From: CALBZE01 sp036381255
Lineage (GTDB): Bacteria; Gemmatimonadota; Gemmatimonadetes; Longimicrobiales; RSA9
Length of the DNA stretch: 19,441 bases
Assembly: GCA_036381255.1 (NCBI GenBank)
Contig: DASVDG010000072.1
Location: 1-19,441, forward strand
Reading direction: 5' to 3'
The notes beneath the pieces were generated by a model. It was not told where the DNA came from. It ran no database searches and saw nothing but the letters and a program-made list of their open reading frames with translations. Shown piece after piece: positions 1-8,483 of this stretch (positions are counted from its first letter, which is position 1; every line of letters begins with the position of its first letter). A program made the translations under genes and the position numbers.

Positions 1-804
1 CCGCCAGTCCGCGAGCGGCCCGACGACCGCTTCCGTGGCCGAACAGTCCAGGACCGAGTACCGCGGCCGGCGCGCGGGCGTGGGGAACGCGTCGGAGGGC
101 ACGGCGGCGATCTCCGCGTCCAGCCCCGCGGCGCGCAGCGCCTCGCGCGCCAGCCCGAACCACGTCGTCTCGCCGCGGCCCGTCGCGTGATAGGTCCCCG
201 ACGGGGCCGCCCGCCCGAGCAGCTCCGCGATCACCGCGGCCAGGCTACCCGTCCAGGTCGGCGTGCCGCGCTGGTCGTCCACCACGCGCAGGCGTTCGCC
301 CGCGCGGGCGCGCCGCAGGATCGTCGAAACGAAGTTGCGGCCGCCGGCGCCGTAGAGCCAGCTCGTCCGGACGATGATCCAATCGCCCGCCTCCTTCGCC
401 GCCGCCTCGCCGGCGAGCTTGCTCCGGCCGTACGCGTTCAGCGGCGCCGCCGGGCTGTCGGGCCGGTACGGTCGCGACGCCTCGCCATCGAAGACGTAGT
501 CCGTGCTGATGTAGGCCAGCCGCGCGCCGATGGCGCGGCACGCCCGGGCCACGTGCCGCGTCCCGTCGGCGTTCACCGCGAACGCGCGCGCCTCCTCCGC
601 CTCGGCATCATCCACGCGGGTGTACGCGGCGCACTGCACGACCGCATCGGGCGCGAACGCCGTCACGGCCGCATCGACGGCCGCGGCATCCGTCACGTCG
701 AGCGCGGTCCGCTCCGGCGCCTCGACCTCGTGGCCGCGCCGCTCGAGCTCGCGAACGACCGCCCGGCCCAGCATCCCACCGGCGCCGGTCACCAGCACTC
801 TCAC
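1..804 (-). CDS. rfbD: dTDP-4-dehydrorhamnose reductase (RmlD/RfbD), C-terminus cut by window edge
   Basis: Reduces dTDP-4-keto-L-rhamnose to dTDP-L-rhamnose, the last step of the activated-rhamnose pathway feeding O-antigen or exopolysaccharide synthesis; cytoplasmic. The translation opens VRVLVTGAGGMLG, a Rossmann nucleotide-binding loop (residues 6-13), followed by STDYVFDG (100-107) and YGRSK (125-129), the Ser/Thr and Tyr-x-x-x-Lys catalytic elements of extended short-chain dehydrogenases. The 268 codons present end at ADWR, so roughly 20 residues of the usual ~290 lie outside the window. The GTG start at 804 is chosen because it places the first strand directly before the glycine loop and overlaps the upstream stop codon as GTGA, typical of translational coupling. 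It is the last visible gene of the kinase-regulator-glycosyltransferase operon. The family assignment is secure. Confidence 0.93.
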   Translation of the reverse strand, partial: MRVLVTGAGGMLGRAVVRELERRGHEVEAPERTALDVTDAAAVDAAVTAFAPDAVVQCAAYTRVDDAEAEEARAFAVNADGTRHVARACRAIGARLAYISTDYVFDGEASRPYRPDSPAAPLNAYGRSKLAGEAAAKEAGDWIIVRTSWLYGAGGRNFVSTILRRARAGERLRVVDDQRGTPTWTGSLAAVIAELLGRAAPSGTYHATGRGETTWFGLAREALRAAGLDAEIAAVPSDAFPTPARRPRYSVLDCSATEAVVGPLADWR

Positions 805-1789
805 CGGCCGCGTTGCTCCCCGCCCGGGCCGCCGGGCGTATCGGGGGCCGCGGCCGCTCCCCGCCCCGCCTCCACTGCCGTGCCGTCGGTCCCCGACTTC
901 GACTTCGCCGCCGCGCCCGTCCCACGGCGCGGCCGCGACGAGGAGTTCGCTGGCGCCGCGCCCGCCGTCGCGGCCGTGCGGGTACGCTTCGCCTCTGTCC
1001 CCGGGCCCGCGCCCGTCGCCTCCGCGACCGCGCCCTCCGGCGCCGGCGCCGCCGGCAATCGCCCGCCCCGGTACTTCGGCGCCTTCGGCGGCAGCACGTT
1101 CGACCGCAGGATGTACCAGAACGCCGCCACGCCGTCCTTCCAGCCGATCTTCTTCCCCTCGGCGTACGTGCGGCCGTTGTAGCTGATCGGCACTTCGTAG
1201 ATGCGGGCGCCGGCCTGGGCGAGGCGCGCGGTCAGCTCGGGCTCGATCCCGAAGCGGTCCGCCCGGAGCGGGAGGCTCTTCATCAGGTCCGCGCGCACCA
1301 TCTTGTAGCACGTCTCCATGTCCGTCAGGTTCAGGTCCGTGAACATGTTGGAGACGATCGTGAGCAGGCCGTTGCCGAGACGGTGCCAGAAGTAGAGGAC
1401 GCGGCGCGTGCCGCCGAGGAAGCGGCTGCCGAACACGGCGTCGGCGCGGCCATCGGCGATCGGCTCGAGCAGCCGCGGCAGCTCGCGGGGGTCGTACTCG
1501 AGGTCCGCGTCCTGGATGACGATGACGTCGCCGGTCGCGCGCTCGATCCCCGTGCGCACGGCCGCGCCCTTCCCGCGGTTGCGCTCGTGGCGCGCGAGGA
1601 CATCGATCGCGCCCTCGGCGGCCAGCCGCTCGAGGACGGGGCCGGTGCCGTCGGTCGAGGCGTCGTCGACGCACACGATCTCGATCGGGAGCGGCACCGC
1701 CCGCACGCGGGCGAGGGACCGCTCGACCGTGGCCGCTTCGTTGTAGACCGGCACGACCACGCTCAATTTCAGCTGCACATCGCCCTCCA

Positions 1790-1793
<4 letters not shown>
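801..1793 (-). CDS. GT2-family glycosyltransferase (DPM/DPG-synthase-like) with long disordered tail
   Basis: Predicted inverting GT-A transferase moving a sugar from a nucleotide donor to a lipid carrier or glycan acceptor. The N-terminus reads SVVVPVYNEAATV (11-23), then VCVDDASTDGT (40-50) and the metal-binding DADLEYDP (95-102, DxD at D95/D97), then GSRFLGG and a GT2 acceptor-side motif around ETCYKMVR (160-167). The catalytic part ends near residue 235. No clear transmembrane helix follows, unlike many polyprenyl-phosphate transferases. The last ~85 residues are Ala/Pro/Gly/Arg/Lys-rich and look disordered. Two adjacent ATG codons (1793 and 1790) compete as start; the first overlaps the regulator stop as ATGA and the second as TGATG. 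Its own stop overlaps the rfbD start. Context points to surface polysaccharide assembly; donor and acceptor cannot be read from sequence. Confidence 0.9.
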
Positions 1794-3154
<1,361 letters not shown>

Positions 3155-3157
3155 ACG

Positions 3158-4804
3158 CTAATCGCTTCGCCCCGCGTACGCGGGCAGGTAGACCGTGAAC
3201 CGGGCGCCGCGGCCGGGCCCACCATCCACGAAGATCGCGCCGTCGTGCGCCTCCACCGCACGATGGACCACCGACAATCCGAGCCCGGTCCCGCGCTCCC
3301 GCGTCGTGAAGAAGGGATCGAAGATCCGCGGAATGACCTCCGCCGCGATCCCCGGCCCGTTGTCGCTCACCACCAGCCGTACGCCCGGCGGCGACGGCAG
3401 CCCCGGCGGCGCATCCGCCGGCGCGACCCGGCCCAGCTCGACGCGCACCTCGCCACCCGCCCCGGCGTGCTGCACCGCGTTCAGCACCAGGTTGAAGATG
3501 GCGCGGTGCAGCAGGTCCTCGTCGCCTTCGACCCGCAGCTCCGCATCCGAACGCCCGAACTCGATGCGCACCCCGTCCGCGCCGTCCGGGTGCTGCTTCA
3601 CCAGCCCGATCGCTTCCGCCGTCACGCCCGCCAGGTCGATGACCGCGCGCTCGTTGACCGTGACCCGGCTGAACTCGATGAACTCCGACAGCAGCCGGCT
3701 CAGCCGGTCCGACTCCGTGAGCACGAGCCGCTCGAGCACCACGCGATCGACCTCGGCCACCCGCTCCGCCGCGAGCTGCTCGACCGCGCTCCGGATCGAT
3801 GCCAGCGGGTTCTTGATCTCGTGCGCCAGCGATGCCGCCAGCTCCGCGACCGCCTGGAGCCGCGCCGCCCTCCGGTGCAGCTCCTCCGCGCGCCGACCGT
3901 CCGTCACGTCCTGGATCACTGCCGTGACCCACGGCGCCGCCTCGCCCTCCCGCTCCAGCACCGTCGTCCGCACGCCGACCACCCGCTCCACCTCCCCGCC
4001 GCCCGGCCCCTCGACACGCTCCGTGATCCGCGTCTCGTACCACCGCACCGGCACCCGCGAAGACGCCGTCCGCGCGATCAGCTCGCCCAGGCCGGGCGCA
4101 CGCCGGTCCAGCTCCTCGAGCGCCGGCCGCCGCGCCCCCTCGCCGACCTCCAGCCCCAGCAACGACTCGGCCGCACGGTTCAGGTACGCCAGCACCCCCG
4201 AGCCATCCACCATCACCACCCCGGTGTCGATCGCCTCCAGCACGTCGTCCGTGTCCAGCCGGAGCTGCCGCAGCTCCGACTCGACCTCCCCCAGCGCCGC
4301 ACCCGCCTGCCGCAGCCGATCACCCAGGTACCCCGTCACCAGCGCCATCACCGCGAAGAGCCCGATCTGCACGAAGACCGTGCCCTGCGGGTCCCCCGCG
4401 TGACCCCACACCACATCCGCAAAGTAGACGATGCTCGCCAGCCCGCCCACCAGCACGCCGCCCGGCAACGGCAGCAGTAGCGCGCCCACCGCGATCACCA
4501 CGATGTACAGCGGCGCGAAGTCGCTCTCGCTCCCGCCCGTCAGGTGCACGACCGCCGTGACCACCAGCGTGTCGAACACCACCTGCCCGTACAGGAAGTT
4601 GCTCCCGGGCTCCCGCCGCAGGACGTGCGTGTGCCACGCGCTCAGCAGCGTCACGCCGATCGCAAGCAGCAACACCAGCGTCGCCACCAGCGTGACCGCC
4701 GGGTCCGCGTTGCGCCACACCAGCAGCACACCCGCGAATATGCCCGCCGTCAATGTCAGCCGGCCCAGGTACAGCCAGCGCAACAGCCGCAGCGGGTGCA
4801 TCAT
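3158..4804 (-). CDS. Membrane histidine kinase (PilS-like: 6 TM, PAS, HisKA, HATPase)
   Basis: A 548-residue sensor kinase, cognate partner of the adjacent NtrC-type regulator. The N-terminal ~160 residues hold about six hydrophobic segments (around 10-30, 37-56, 73-88, 98-110, 114-133, 143-160) with short connections and no periplasmic domain, the PilS arrangement. A helical linker (163-190) leads to a PAS domain (about 187-300, starting VLEAIDTGVVMVDGSGVLAYLN). The H-box ASLAHEIKNPLASIR puts the phospho-accepting His at 328. The ATPase shows N-box NLVLNAVQHA (438-447), G1 DNGPG (481-485), F-box IFDPFF and G2 GTGLGLSVV (505-513). The ATG at 4804 (followed by another at 4801) begins just before the first hydrophobic segment; no strong Shine-Dalgarno precedes it. 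The stop is 3 bp before the regulator start. The signal sensed is unknown and probably membrane-intrinsic. Confidence 0.93.
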   Translation of the reverse strand: MMHPLRLLRWLYLGRLTLTAGIFAGVLLVWRNADPAVTLVATLVLLLAIGVTLLSAWHTHVLRREPGSNFLYGQVVFDTLVVTAVVHLTGGSESDFAPLYIVVIAVGALLLPLPGGVLVGGLASIVYFADVVWGHAGDPQGTVFVQIGLFAVMALVTGYLGDRLRQAGAALGEVESELRQLRLDTDDVLEAIDTGVVMVDGSGVLAYLNRAAESLLGLEVGEGARRPALEELDRRAPGLGELIARTASSRVPVRWYETRITERVEGPGGGEVERVVGVRTTVLEREGEAAPWVTAVIQDVTDGRRAEELHRRAARLQAVAELAASLAHEIKNPLASIRSAVEQLAAERVAEVDRVVLERLVLTESDRLSRLLSEFIEFSRVTVNERAVIDLAGVTAEAIGLVKQHPDGADGVRIEFGRSDAELRVEGDEDLLHRAIFNLVLNAVQHAGAGGEVRVELGRVAPADAPPGLPSPPGVRLVVSDNGPGIAAEVIPRIFDPFFTTRERGTGLGLSVVHRAVEAHDGAIFVDGGPGRGARFTVYLPAYAGRSD

Positions 4805-4892
4805 GGCGGTCCAACTCGCTCGTCTTCATCCGGGGAGCACGCCGGCCCGGCGGACCGGTCGACGGGGGGAACGCCCCAAGGTACTCGATGCG

Positions 4893-4922
4893 ATTGCACC
4901 TTGCAAGGAGCCCGACTTGCAA
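4893..4922 (-). promoter_or_regulatory. Candidate kinase-operon promoter overlapping CTTGCAA direct repeats
   Basis: In the 216-bp divergent gap between the kinase and ATP-grasp genes, the minus strand reads TTGCAA (4922-4917), an 18-nt spacer, then TGCAAT (4898-4893). Each box matches the sigma70 consensus at 4 of 6 positions. The same stretch carries CTTGCAA twice on the plus strand (4900-4906 and 4916-4922) plus a degenerate ATTGCAC (4893-4899), an unusually AT-rich set of repeats for this DNA that could be an operator. The leader to the kinase ATG would be about 80 nt. No GG-N10-GC sigma54 signature fits. This is prediction only. Confidence 0.3.
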
Positions 4923-5020
4923 TTCACGATGGCCGGACGGCCGGACCCGGCGCGATCGTTGCAGCGTGGCGGGGCATCGTGCCGGGCGTGGCCGGGCGCG
5001 AAGCAACGCGGAGGCGCGGA

Positions 5021-6073
5021 GTGGACGTGGACCGGGCTCCGACCGGGCGGGCGATTCACATCGATCTGGCCGTCGGTCAGAGAGAGGACGGCGGGGAGTT
5101 CAGTCGGTGGCTGCGCGAGGCGTGCGCGGTGCGCGGGCTGACGTGCGAAGTGCTGCACGAGGAGGTGGTGAAGGAGGCGTGGTCGGCGGTGCGGGCGGGC
5201 CGGCTGCGGATCCGGACGCTGCTGGACCTGACGGCGCTGTGGTGGCACGACGAGGATCCGTACGTGCAGCTGTGCTACGCGGTGAAGGACGCGGGAGGGC
5301 GGGTGATCGATGATCCGGACGCGGCGATGATGGCCGATCACAAGGCGGTGGCGCATCATCGGCTGGAGCGGGCGGGGATCCCGGTGCCGCCCACGGTGGT
5401 GATACGGCGTTGGGAGCCGGACCGTGAGCTGACGCCGGCGGAGCGGGCGGTCGTGGGCGAGCGGGTGGTGATCAAGCCGGCGCGGGGGTGGGGGTGGAAG
5501 GGGGTGGTGCTCGGGTCGCGCGGGGACCTGTCGTCGGTGGCGCAGGCGCGCGACTACGACAGGGCGGACGACTACCTGATCCAGCGACAGGTGACGTGGG
5601 CGGCGCTGCGGGACGACGACGGGGAAACGCGGCCGGGGTGGTGGCGCGTGTACTACGTGTTCGGGGAGATCATCCCGTGCTGGTGGCACCCGGAGAACGG
5701 CTGGTACCGCCAGGTCAGCCTGCGCGAGCTATGGATGCACGACCTTCTTCCCGTGGCGCGGCTCGCGGCGGAGATCGCGCGGCTGACGCACATGGACTTC
5801 TTCTCGACCGAGATCTGCATGGCCGAGGAGCCGGCCGCCCGCGGCACGGCCTACCAGTCCGGGGGCCGGCCGTTCTACGTCATCGACTACGTCAACGACC
5901 AGTGCGACCTGCGCTGCCAGAGCGAGTGCGAGGCCTCGCCGCCCGACGACGTCGTCCACCACCTCGCCGAGCGCTTCGCCGACGTCGCGTGGCGATACCG
6001 TCACGGGCTGCCGCTCGGCCGACACCGGTCGCTCTGGTTGCGGCGCGCGCCCGACGGGGATCCGACGGTGTAG
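5021..6073 (+). CDS. ATP-grasp family protein of unknown substrate
   Basis: A 350-residue protein with an ATP-grasp fold, the class that forms amide or peptide-like bonds through acyl-phosphates. After a ~100-residue N-terminal domain comes MADHKAVAHHRLERAGIPVP (104-123, typical lid-entry helix), then VVIKPARGWGWKGV (149-162, ATP-binding Lys152 and glycine-rich loop), YLIQRQV (185-191), DFFSTEIC (259-266) and FYVIDYVND (285-293), the usual position of Mg-binding Glu/Asp and Asn. Right after this, C295, C299 and C303 form a CxxxCxxxC cluster that I do not associate with ATP-grasp enzymes. The GTG at 5021 is chosen because GGAGG (5010-5014) lies 6 nt upstream; an in-frame GTG at 4988 lacks such a site. 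It is divergent from the kinase operon and followed directly by a hairpin array. Fold assignment is fairly sure, function unknown. Confidence 0.8.
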   Translation: MDVDRAPTGRAIHIDLAVGQREDGGEFSRWLREACAVRGLTCEVLHEEVVKEAWSAVRAGRLRIRTLLDLTALWWHDEDPYVQLCYAVKDAGGRVIDDPDAAMMADHKAVAHHRLERAGIPVPPTVVIRRWEPDRELTPAERAVVGERVVIKPARGWGWKGVVLGSRGDLSSVAQARDYDRADDYLIQRQVTWAALRDDDGETRPGWWRVYYVFGEIIPCWWHPENGWYRQVSLRELWMHDLLPVARLAAEIARLTHMDFFSTEICMAEEPAARGTAYQSGGRPFYVIDYVNDQCDLRCQSECEASPPDDVVHHLAERFADVAWRYRHGLPLGRHRSLWLRRAPDGDPTV

Positions 6074-6085
6074 GCGGCGGCGGGG

Positions 6086-6288
6086 GGCGCGCGCCGGGGG
6101 CGGCGGCTGGCGCCGCCGGGAGCGGGCCGTTGGCCCGGGAGCGCCCCTTCGGGGCGGGAGCGGCCGCTGGCGCGGCCGGGGCGGGGCCTGCGGCCCCGGG
6201 GGCGGGCGCTGCGCGCCCGGGGGCGCTGCGCGCCCGGGGGCGCGGCGCTTTGCGCCGCGGGGGCGGCGGCTGCACTGCGTGCAGCGCC
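6086..6288 (+). repeat. Hairpin array 1a (about 9 mini-hairpins, TNC loops on plus strand)
   Basis: Begins 13 nt after the ATP-grasp stop. Successive perfect stems read on the plus strand: 6101-6118 (7 bp, loop TGGC), 6123-6137 (6 bp, GTT), 6142-6156 (6 bp, TTC), 6161-6178 (7 bp, TGGC), 6182-6198 (7 bp, TGC), 6203-6219 (7 bp, TGC), 6221-6235 (6 bp, TGC), 6241-6259 (8 bp, TTT) and 6269-6285 (7 bp, TGC). A loopless 10-bp palindrome sits at 6086-6095. Most spacers are 1-5 nt of purines, mainly GGGA/GGAG or runs of G. Stem sequences differ from unit to unit while pairing is kept. The orientation is opposite to array 1b. Confidence 0.88.
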
Positions 6289-6329
6289 GGGGTGGCAGCC
6301 CCAAGATCTGGACCTGTCCCCGCCGTCCC

Positions 6330-6483
6330 GGCGCGCCCGATGCGCGCCGCCCCCGGCCGGCGCCGCAGGCGCCGCCGCCCCCGCCGGCGTCAGCCGGCGC
6401 CCCCGACCGCGAAGCGGACGTCCCGGCGCGAAGCGCCGCTCCCGGGGCCGCAGGCCCCGCCCCCCGGCGGCGCAAGCCGCCGG
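6330..6483 (-). repeat. Hairpin array 1b (7 mini-hairpins, GNA loops on plus strand)
   Basis: Seven stem-loops in the reverse orientation to array 1a, so loops read GNA or GNNA on the plus strand and spacers are C-rich. Units: 6330-6348 (7 bp, five-base centre CCGAT), 6358-6374 (7 bp, GCA), 6382-6399 (7 bp, GTCA), 6404-6420 (4-bp core with GAA loop, A-A mismatch, then 2 more pairs), 6424-6438 (6 bp, GAA), 6443-6459 (7 bp, GCA) and 6464-6483 (8 bp, GCAA). Its first part is nearly identical to array 2 downstream of the four-helix-bundle gene. The ~180 bp from here to that gene show no clear promoter. Confidence 0.88.
6351..6439 (+). repeat. Upstream copy of 88-89 bp direct repeat bracketing the four-helix-bundle gene
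   Basis: Aligns base for base with 7063-7150 in the same orientation. Differences seen are the loop GTCA (6389-6392) against GAA, and A406/A418 (window 6406 and 6418) against G and C. That leaves about 85 of 89 positions identical. It covers four successive hairpins of array 1b. Confidence 0.85.
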
Positions 6484-6662
6484 CTCCCCGCGCCCCGACG
6501 AGCGCGAGACCGGCAGTCCTGCGGTACCGCCGGTGCACACGTGGCCGGCGGCCAAAGCGGCGCGGCTCCCGGCGCGCGCGGCGCGCGCGCCGCTTCCAAC
6601 CATTGTCCCGCCCGGGTCGCACTGCCACTCTGCAATTCAACCGTGCGCCCCGGAGGCACCGC

Positions 6663-7043
6663 ATGGCCGGATTCGATCACGAACGGCTCGAAGTGTACCA
6701 CCTGGCGATGCGATTCGCGGATGCCGCGGAGCGAATCGCCGCTACGATCCTGCCCGAGCGCCGGCCCCTCGCCGATCAGCTCACCCGCGCGGCGGCCTCG
6801 ATCCCGCTGAACATCGCAGAGGGCGCCGCGGAGAGCCGCAGAGCGGAGAAGGCCCGGTTCTATCGCATCGCGAGGCGCTCCGCCGCCGAGTGCGCCGCGA
6901 TCATCGAACTCATCGCCGTAACGCCGTCCACCCGGAGACCAGGCCGCCCTCAATCCGCCTCGCTCGACCAGGCGGAGCACCTCCTCGTCCGGATCTCGGC
7001 CATCCTCGCCGCCCTGATCCGCACATTCTCCCGCCCCGCCTGA
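6663..7043 (+). CDS. Four-helix-bundle protein (23S rRNA IVS / S23 family, Avd-like)
   Basis: A 126-residue all-helical protein of the family first seen as ORFs inside 23S rRNA intervening sequences and related to Avd, the accessory protein of diversity-generating retroelements. Diagnostic features are LEVYHLAMRFA near the N-terminus (9-19), PLADQLTRAAASIPLNIAEG (35-54) holding the family signature SIPxNIAEG, then RFYRIARRSAAECAAIIEL (65-83) and a last helix DQAEHLLVRISAILAAL (102-118). A clear GGAGG (6652-6656) lies 6 nt before the ATG. No rRNA, reverse transcriptase or variable-repeat pair is seen nearby, so this is a stand-alone member. It is flanked by arrays 1b and 2, which share an 88-89 bp direct repeat, so the gene looks like the cargo of a repeat-bounded unit. 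The molecular role of solitary members is unknown. Confidence 0.9.
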   Translation: MAGFDHERLEVYHLAMRFADAAERIAATILPERRPLADQLTRAAASIPLNIAEGAAESRRAEKARFYRIARRSAAECAAIIELIAVTPSTRRPGRPQSASLDQAEHLLVRISAILAALIRTFSRPA

Positions 7044-7062
7044 ACACTCCGGCACACGCGCC

Positions 7063-7150
7063 CCCCGGCCGGCGCCGCAGGCGCCGCCGCCCCCGCCGGC
7101 GAAGCCGGCGCCCCCGGCCGCGAAGCGGCCGTCCCGGCGCGAAGCGCCGC
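7063..7150 (+). repeat. Downstream copy of 88-89 bp direct repeat bracketing the four-helix-bundle gene
   Basis: Same orientation as 6351-6439, offset 712 bp at the start and 711 bp after a one-base length difference in one loop. The copy here is better paired: the third hairpin is a full 7-bp stem, whereas the upstream copy has an A-A mismatch at the same place. Confidence 0.85.
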
Positions 7151-7208
7151 CCCCCGCGCCGCAGGCGCGGCTCCCGGGCCGAAGGCCCGCTCCCGGCCCG
7201 CAGGGCCG
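7070..7208 (-). repeat. Hairpin array 2 (7 mini-hairpins, all GNA triloops on plus strand)
   Basis: The most regular array, between the four-helix-bundle gene and the convergent AIM24-family gene. Units: 7070-7086 (7 bp, GCA), 7094-7110 (7 bp, GAA), 7115-7131 (7 bp, GAA), 7135-7149 (6 bp, GAA), 7154-7170 (7 bp, GCA), 7175-7189 (6 bp, GAA) and 7194-7208 (6 bp, GCA). Every loop is GNA closed by a C-G pair, every stem is perfectly paired and spacers are CCCC, TCC or CTCC (the first is 7 nt). Unit starts are 19-24 nt apart. The remaining bases to 7300 show no further pattern. Confidence 0.9.
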
Positions 7209-7300
7209 CCCCCGCTGGCGCCCCTTCCATCACCGATCCCCGCATCCCCTGCCGATCGCCCTCGACCGCCAAATTCCCCGCCGAGACCGCGCCAGCGCCT

Positions 7301-8074
7301 TCAGAACCCGCGGTCCCCCTGGAGCAGGCCGCCGAGGATCTCGCCGCCGAGGCCGGCGACGCCCTTCTTCTCGCCGACCTGCCGGAACCGCGCGGCGGCC
7401 ATGACGCGGTCGGCCAGGCGGGAGAACGGCAGGCTCTGGAGGAAGACCGGGCCGGGCCCGGTCAGCGTGGCCAGGAACAGCCCTTCGCCGCCGAAGAGCG
7501 CGTTCTTGAAGCCGCCGATGAACTGGATGTCGTACGTGACGGTCGGCGGGAACGCGACGATGCACCCCGTGTCGACGCGGATCGACTCGCCCCGGGCGAG
7601 GTCGCGGCGGATGACGGTGCCGCCGGCGTGGACGAACGCCATGCCGTCGCCTTGGAGGCGCTGGAGGATGAACCCTTCGCCGCCGAACAGGCCGGCGCCG
7701 ATCCGCCTCGTGAACGCGACCTCGATGTCGACGCCCTGCGCGGCGCAGAGGAACGAGTCCTTCTGGCAGATGAACGTCCCGCCGATCTGCCCGAGGTCGA
7801 GCGGGATGATCTTCCCCGGGTACGGCGCGCCGAATGCGACGTAGCTCTTTCCGGCGCCGGTGTGCAGGAAGGTGGTGATGAAGAAGCTCTCGCCGGTGAG
7901 CATCCGCTTGACGCCCTGGAAGACGCCGCCGCCGGTCGAAGTCTGGAGCTGGATGCCGGGCCCCATGTACATCATCGCGCCCGCCTCGGCGCGAACGCCT
8001 TCGCCGGCGTCGAGCTCGATCTCGACGAGCTGCATGTCGTCGCCGTGGATGGTGTAGTCGATCACGTCGGCCAC
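7301..8074 (-). CDS. AIM24 / TIGR00266-family protein
   Basis: A 257-residue, glycine- and beta-strand-rich protein without signal peptide or membrane segment. It matches the AIM24 (formerly DUF124, TIGR00266) family: GDDMQLVEIELDAGEGVRAEAGAMMYM near the start, a central FITTFLHTGAGKSYVAFGAPYPGKIIPLDL region, and repeats of GEGFILQRLQGDG and GEGLFLATLTGPG with the FLQSLPFSRLADR C-terminus. The fold is a tubby-like/trimeric beta barrel in solved members. The yeast homologue affects mitochondrial inner-membrane organisation, but bacterial function is not established. The GTG at 8074 is supported by GGAGG (8080-8084) 5 nt upstream. It is transcribed toward array 2 and divergently from the DUF983-zapE pair. 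Confidence 0.9.
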   Translation of the reverse strand: MADVIDYTIHGDDMQLVEIELDAGEGVRAEAGAMMYMGPGIQLQTSTGGGVFQGVKRMLTGESFFITTFLHTGAGKSYVAFGAPYPGKIIPLDLGQIGGTFICQKDSFLCAAQGVDIEVAFTRRIGAGLFGGEGFILQRLQGDGMAFVHAGGTVIRRDLARGESIRVDTGCIVAFPPTVTYDIQFIGGFKNALFGGEGLFLATLTGPGPVFLQSLPFSRLADRVMAAARFRQVGEKKGVAGLGGEILGGLLQGDRGF

Positions 8075-8236
8075 TCTCGCCTCCGTTGCTGGGTATGGAT
8101 GCGGCCCGGGCGACCTCGGCCGCTCTCGGGGGTAACACTCGGGTCGTACGACAGGGTCGGGCGGCGGGGGCCGGGAGGTGACGTTCGGCCGCCGATCCGA
8201 CGGTGGGCGCGGGGGTCGCTTCCGGCGCGCCGCGCC

Positions 8237-8256
8237 CGGGGTATGGGTACACCCCG
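8237..8256. promoter_or_regulatory. 20-bp inverted repeat in the AIM24 / DUF983 divergent region
   Basis: The ~409 bp between the two divergent starts (8075-8483) hold no convincing gene. Within them, CGGGGT (8237-8242) and ACCCCG (8251-8256) form perfect 6-bp arms around an 8-nt centre ATGGGTAC, with no hairpin-array character. This could be an operator for one or both genes. No promoter boxes could be assigned with confidence. Confidence 0.3.
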
Positions 8257-8483
8257 TGCCGTCGCCGCGTCAAGGATCGCGTGCGGCGGCGATCGTCGGC
8301 GGATCGAGCCGCGGCGTCCGGGCCGGTCCGGCCGGCGGCGGCCGGCCGCGCGTCCGGTCGCGCCGGACTTGCGGAAGCCGCGCGGGCGGGCGAATCTCCA
8401 CGCCGCGGTCGGTCCGGGACCCGGATCAACGGGATGACGAGGCGGGAAGCGACATGAGGACGGACCCAGAGGAGCTGAGCGTG

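Noticed and set aside
4918..6639. TGCAATTCA at 4918-4926 and 6631-6639 upstream of two plus-strand genes
   Set aside because: A single 9-mer shared at different distances from the starts (about 95 and 24 nt) is weak evidence for a common promoter element.
6074..6662. Open frames running through hairpin arrays (Arg/Pro/Gly/Ala-rich)
   Set aside because: GC-only repeats rarely contain stops. No start signals, domains or codon pattern support translation.
6663..7043. Diversity-generating retroelement suggested by the Avd-like protein
   Set aside because: No reverse transcriptase, template/variable repeat pair or C-type lectin target in the window.
6330..7208. CRISPR array
   Set aside because: Units are ~20 nt with internal hairpins and variable stems. 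There are no constant repeats with unique spacers and no cas genes.
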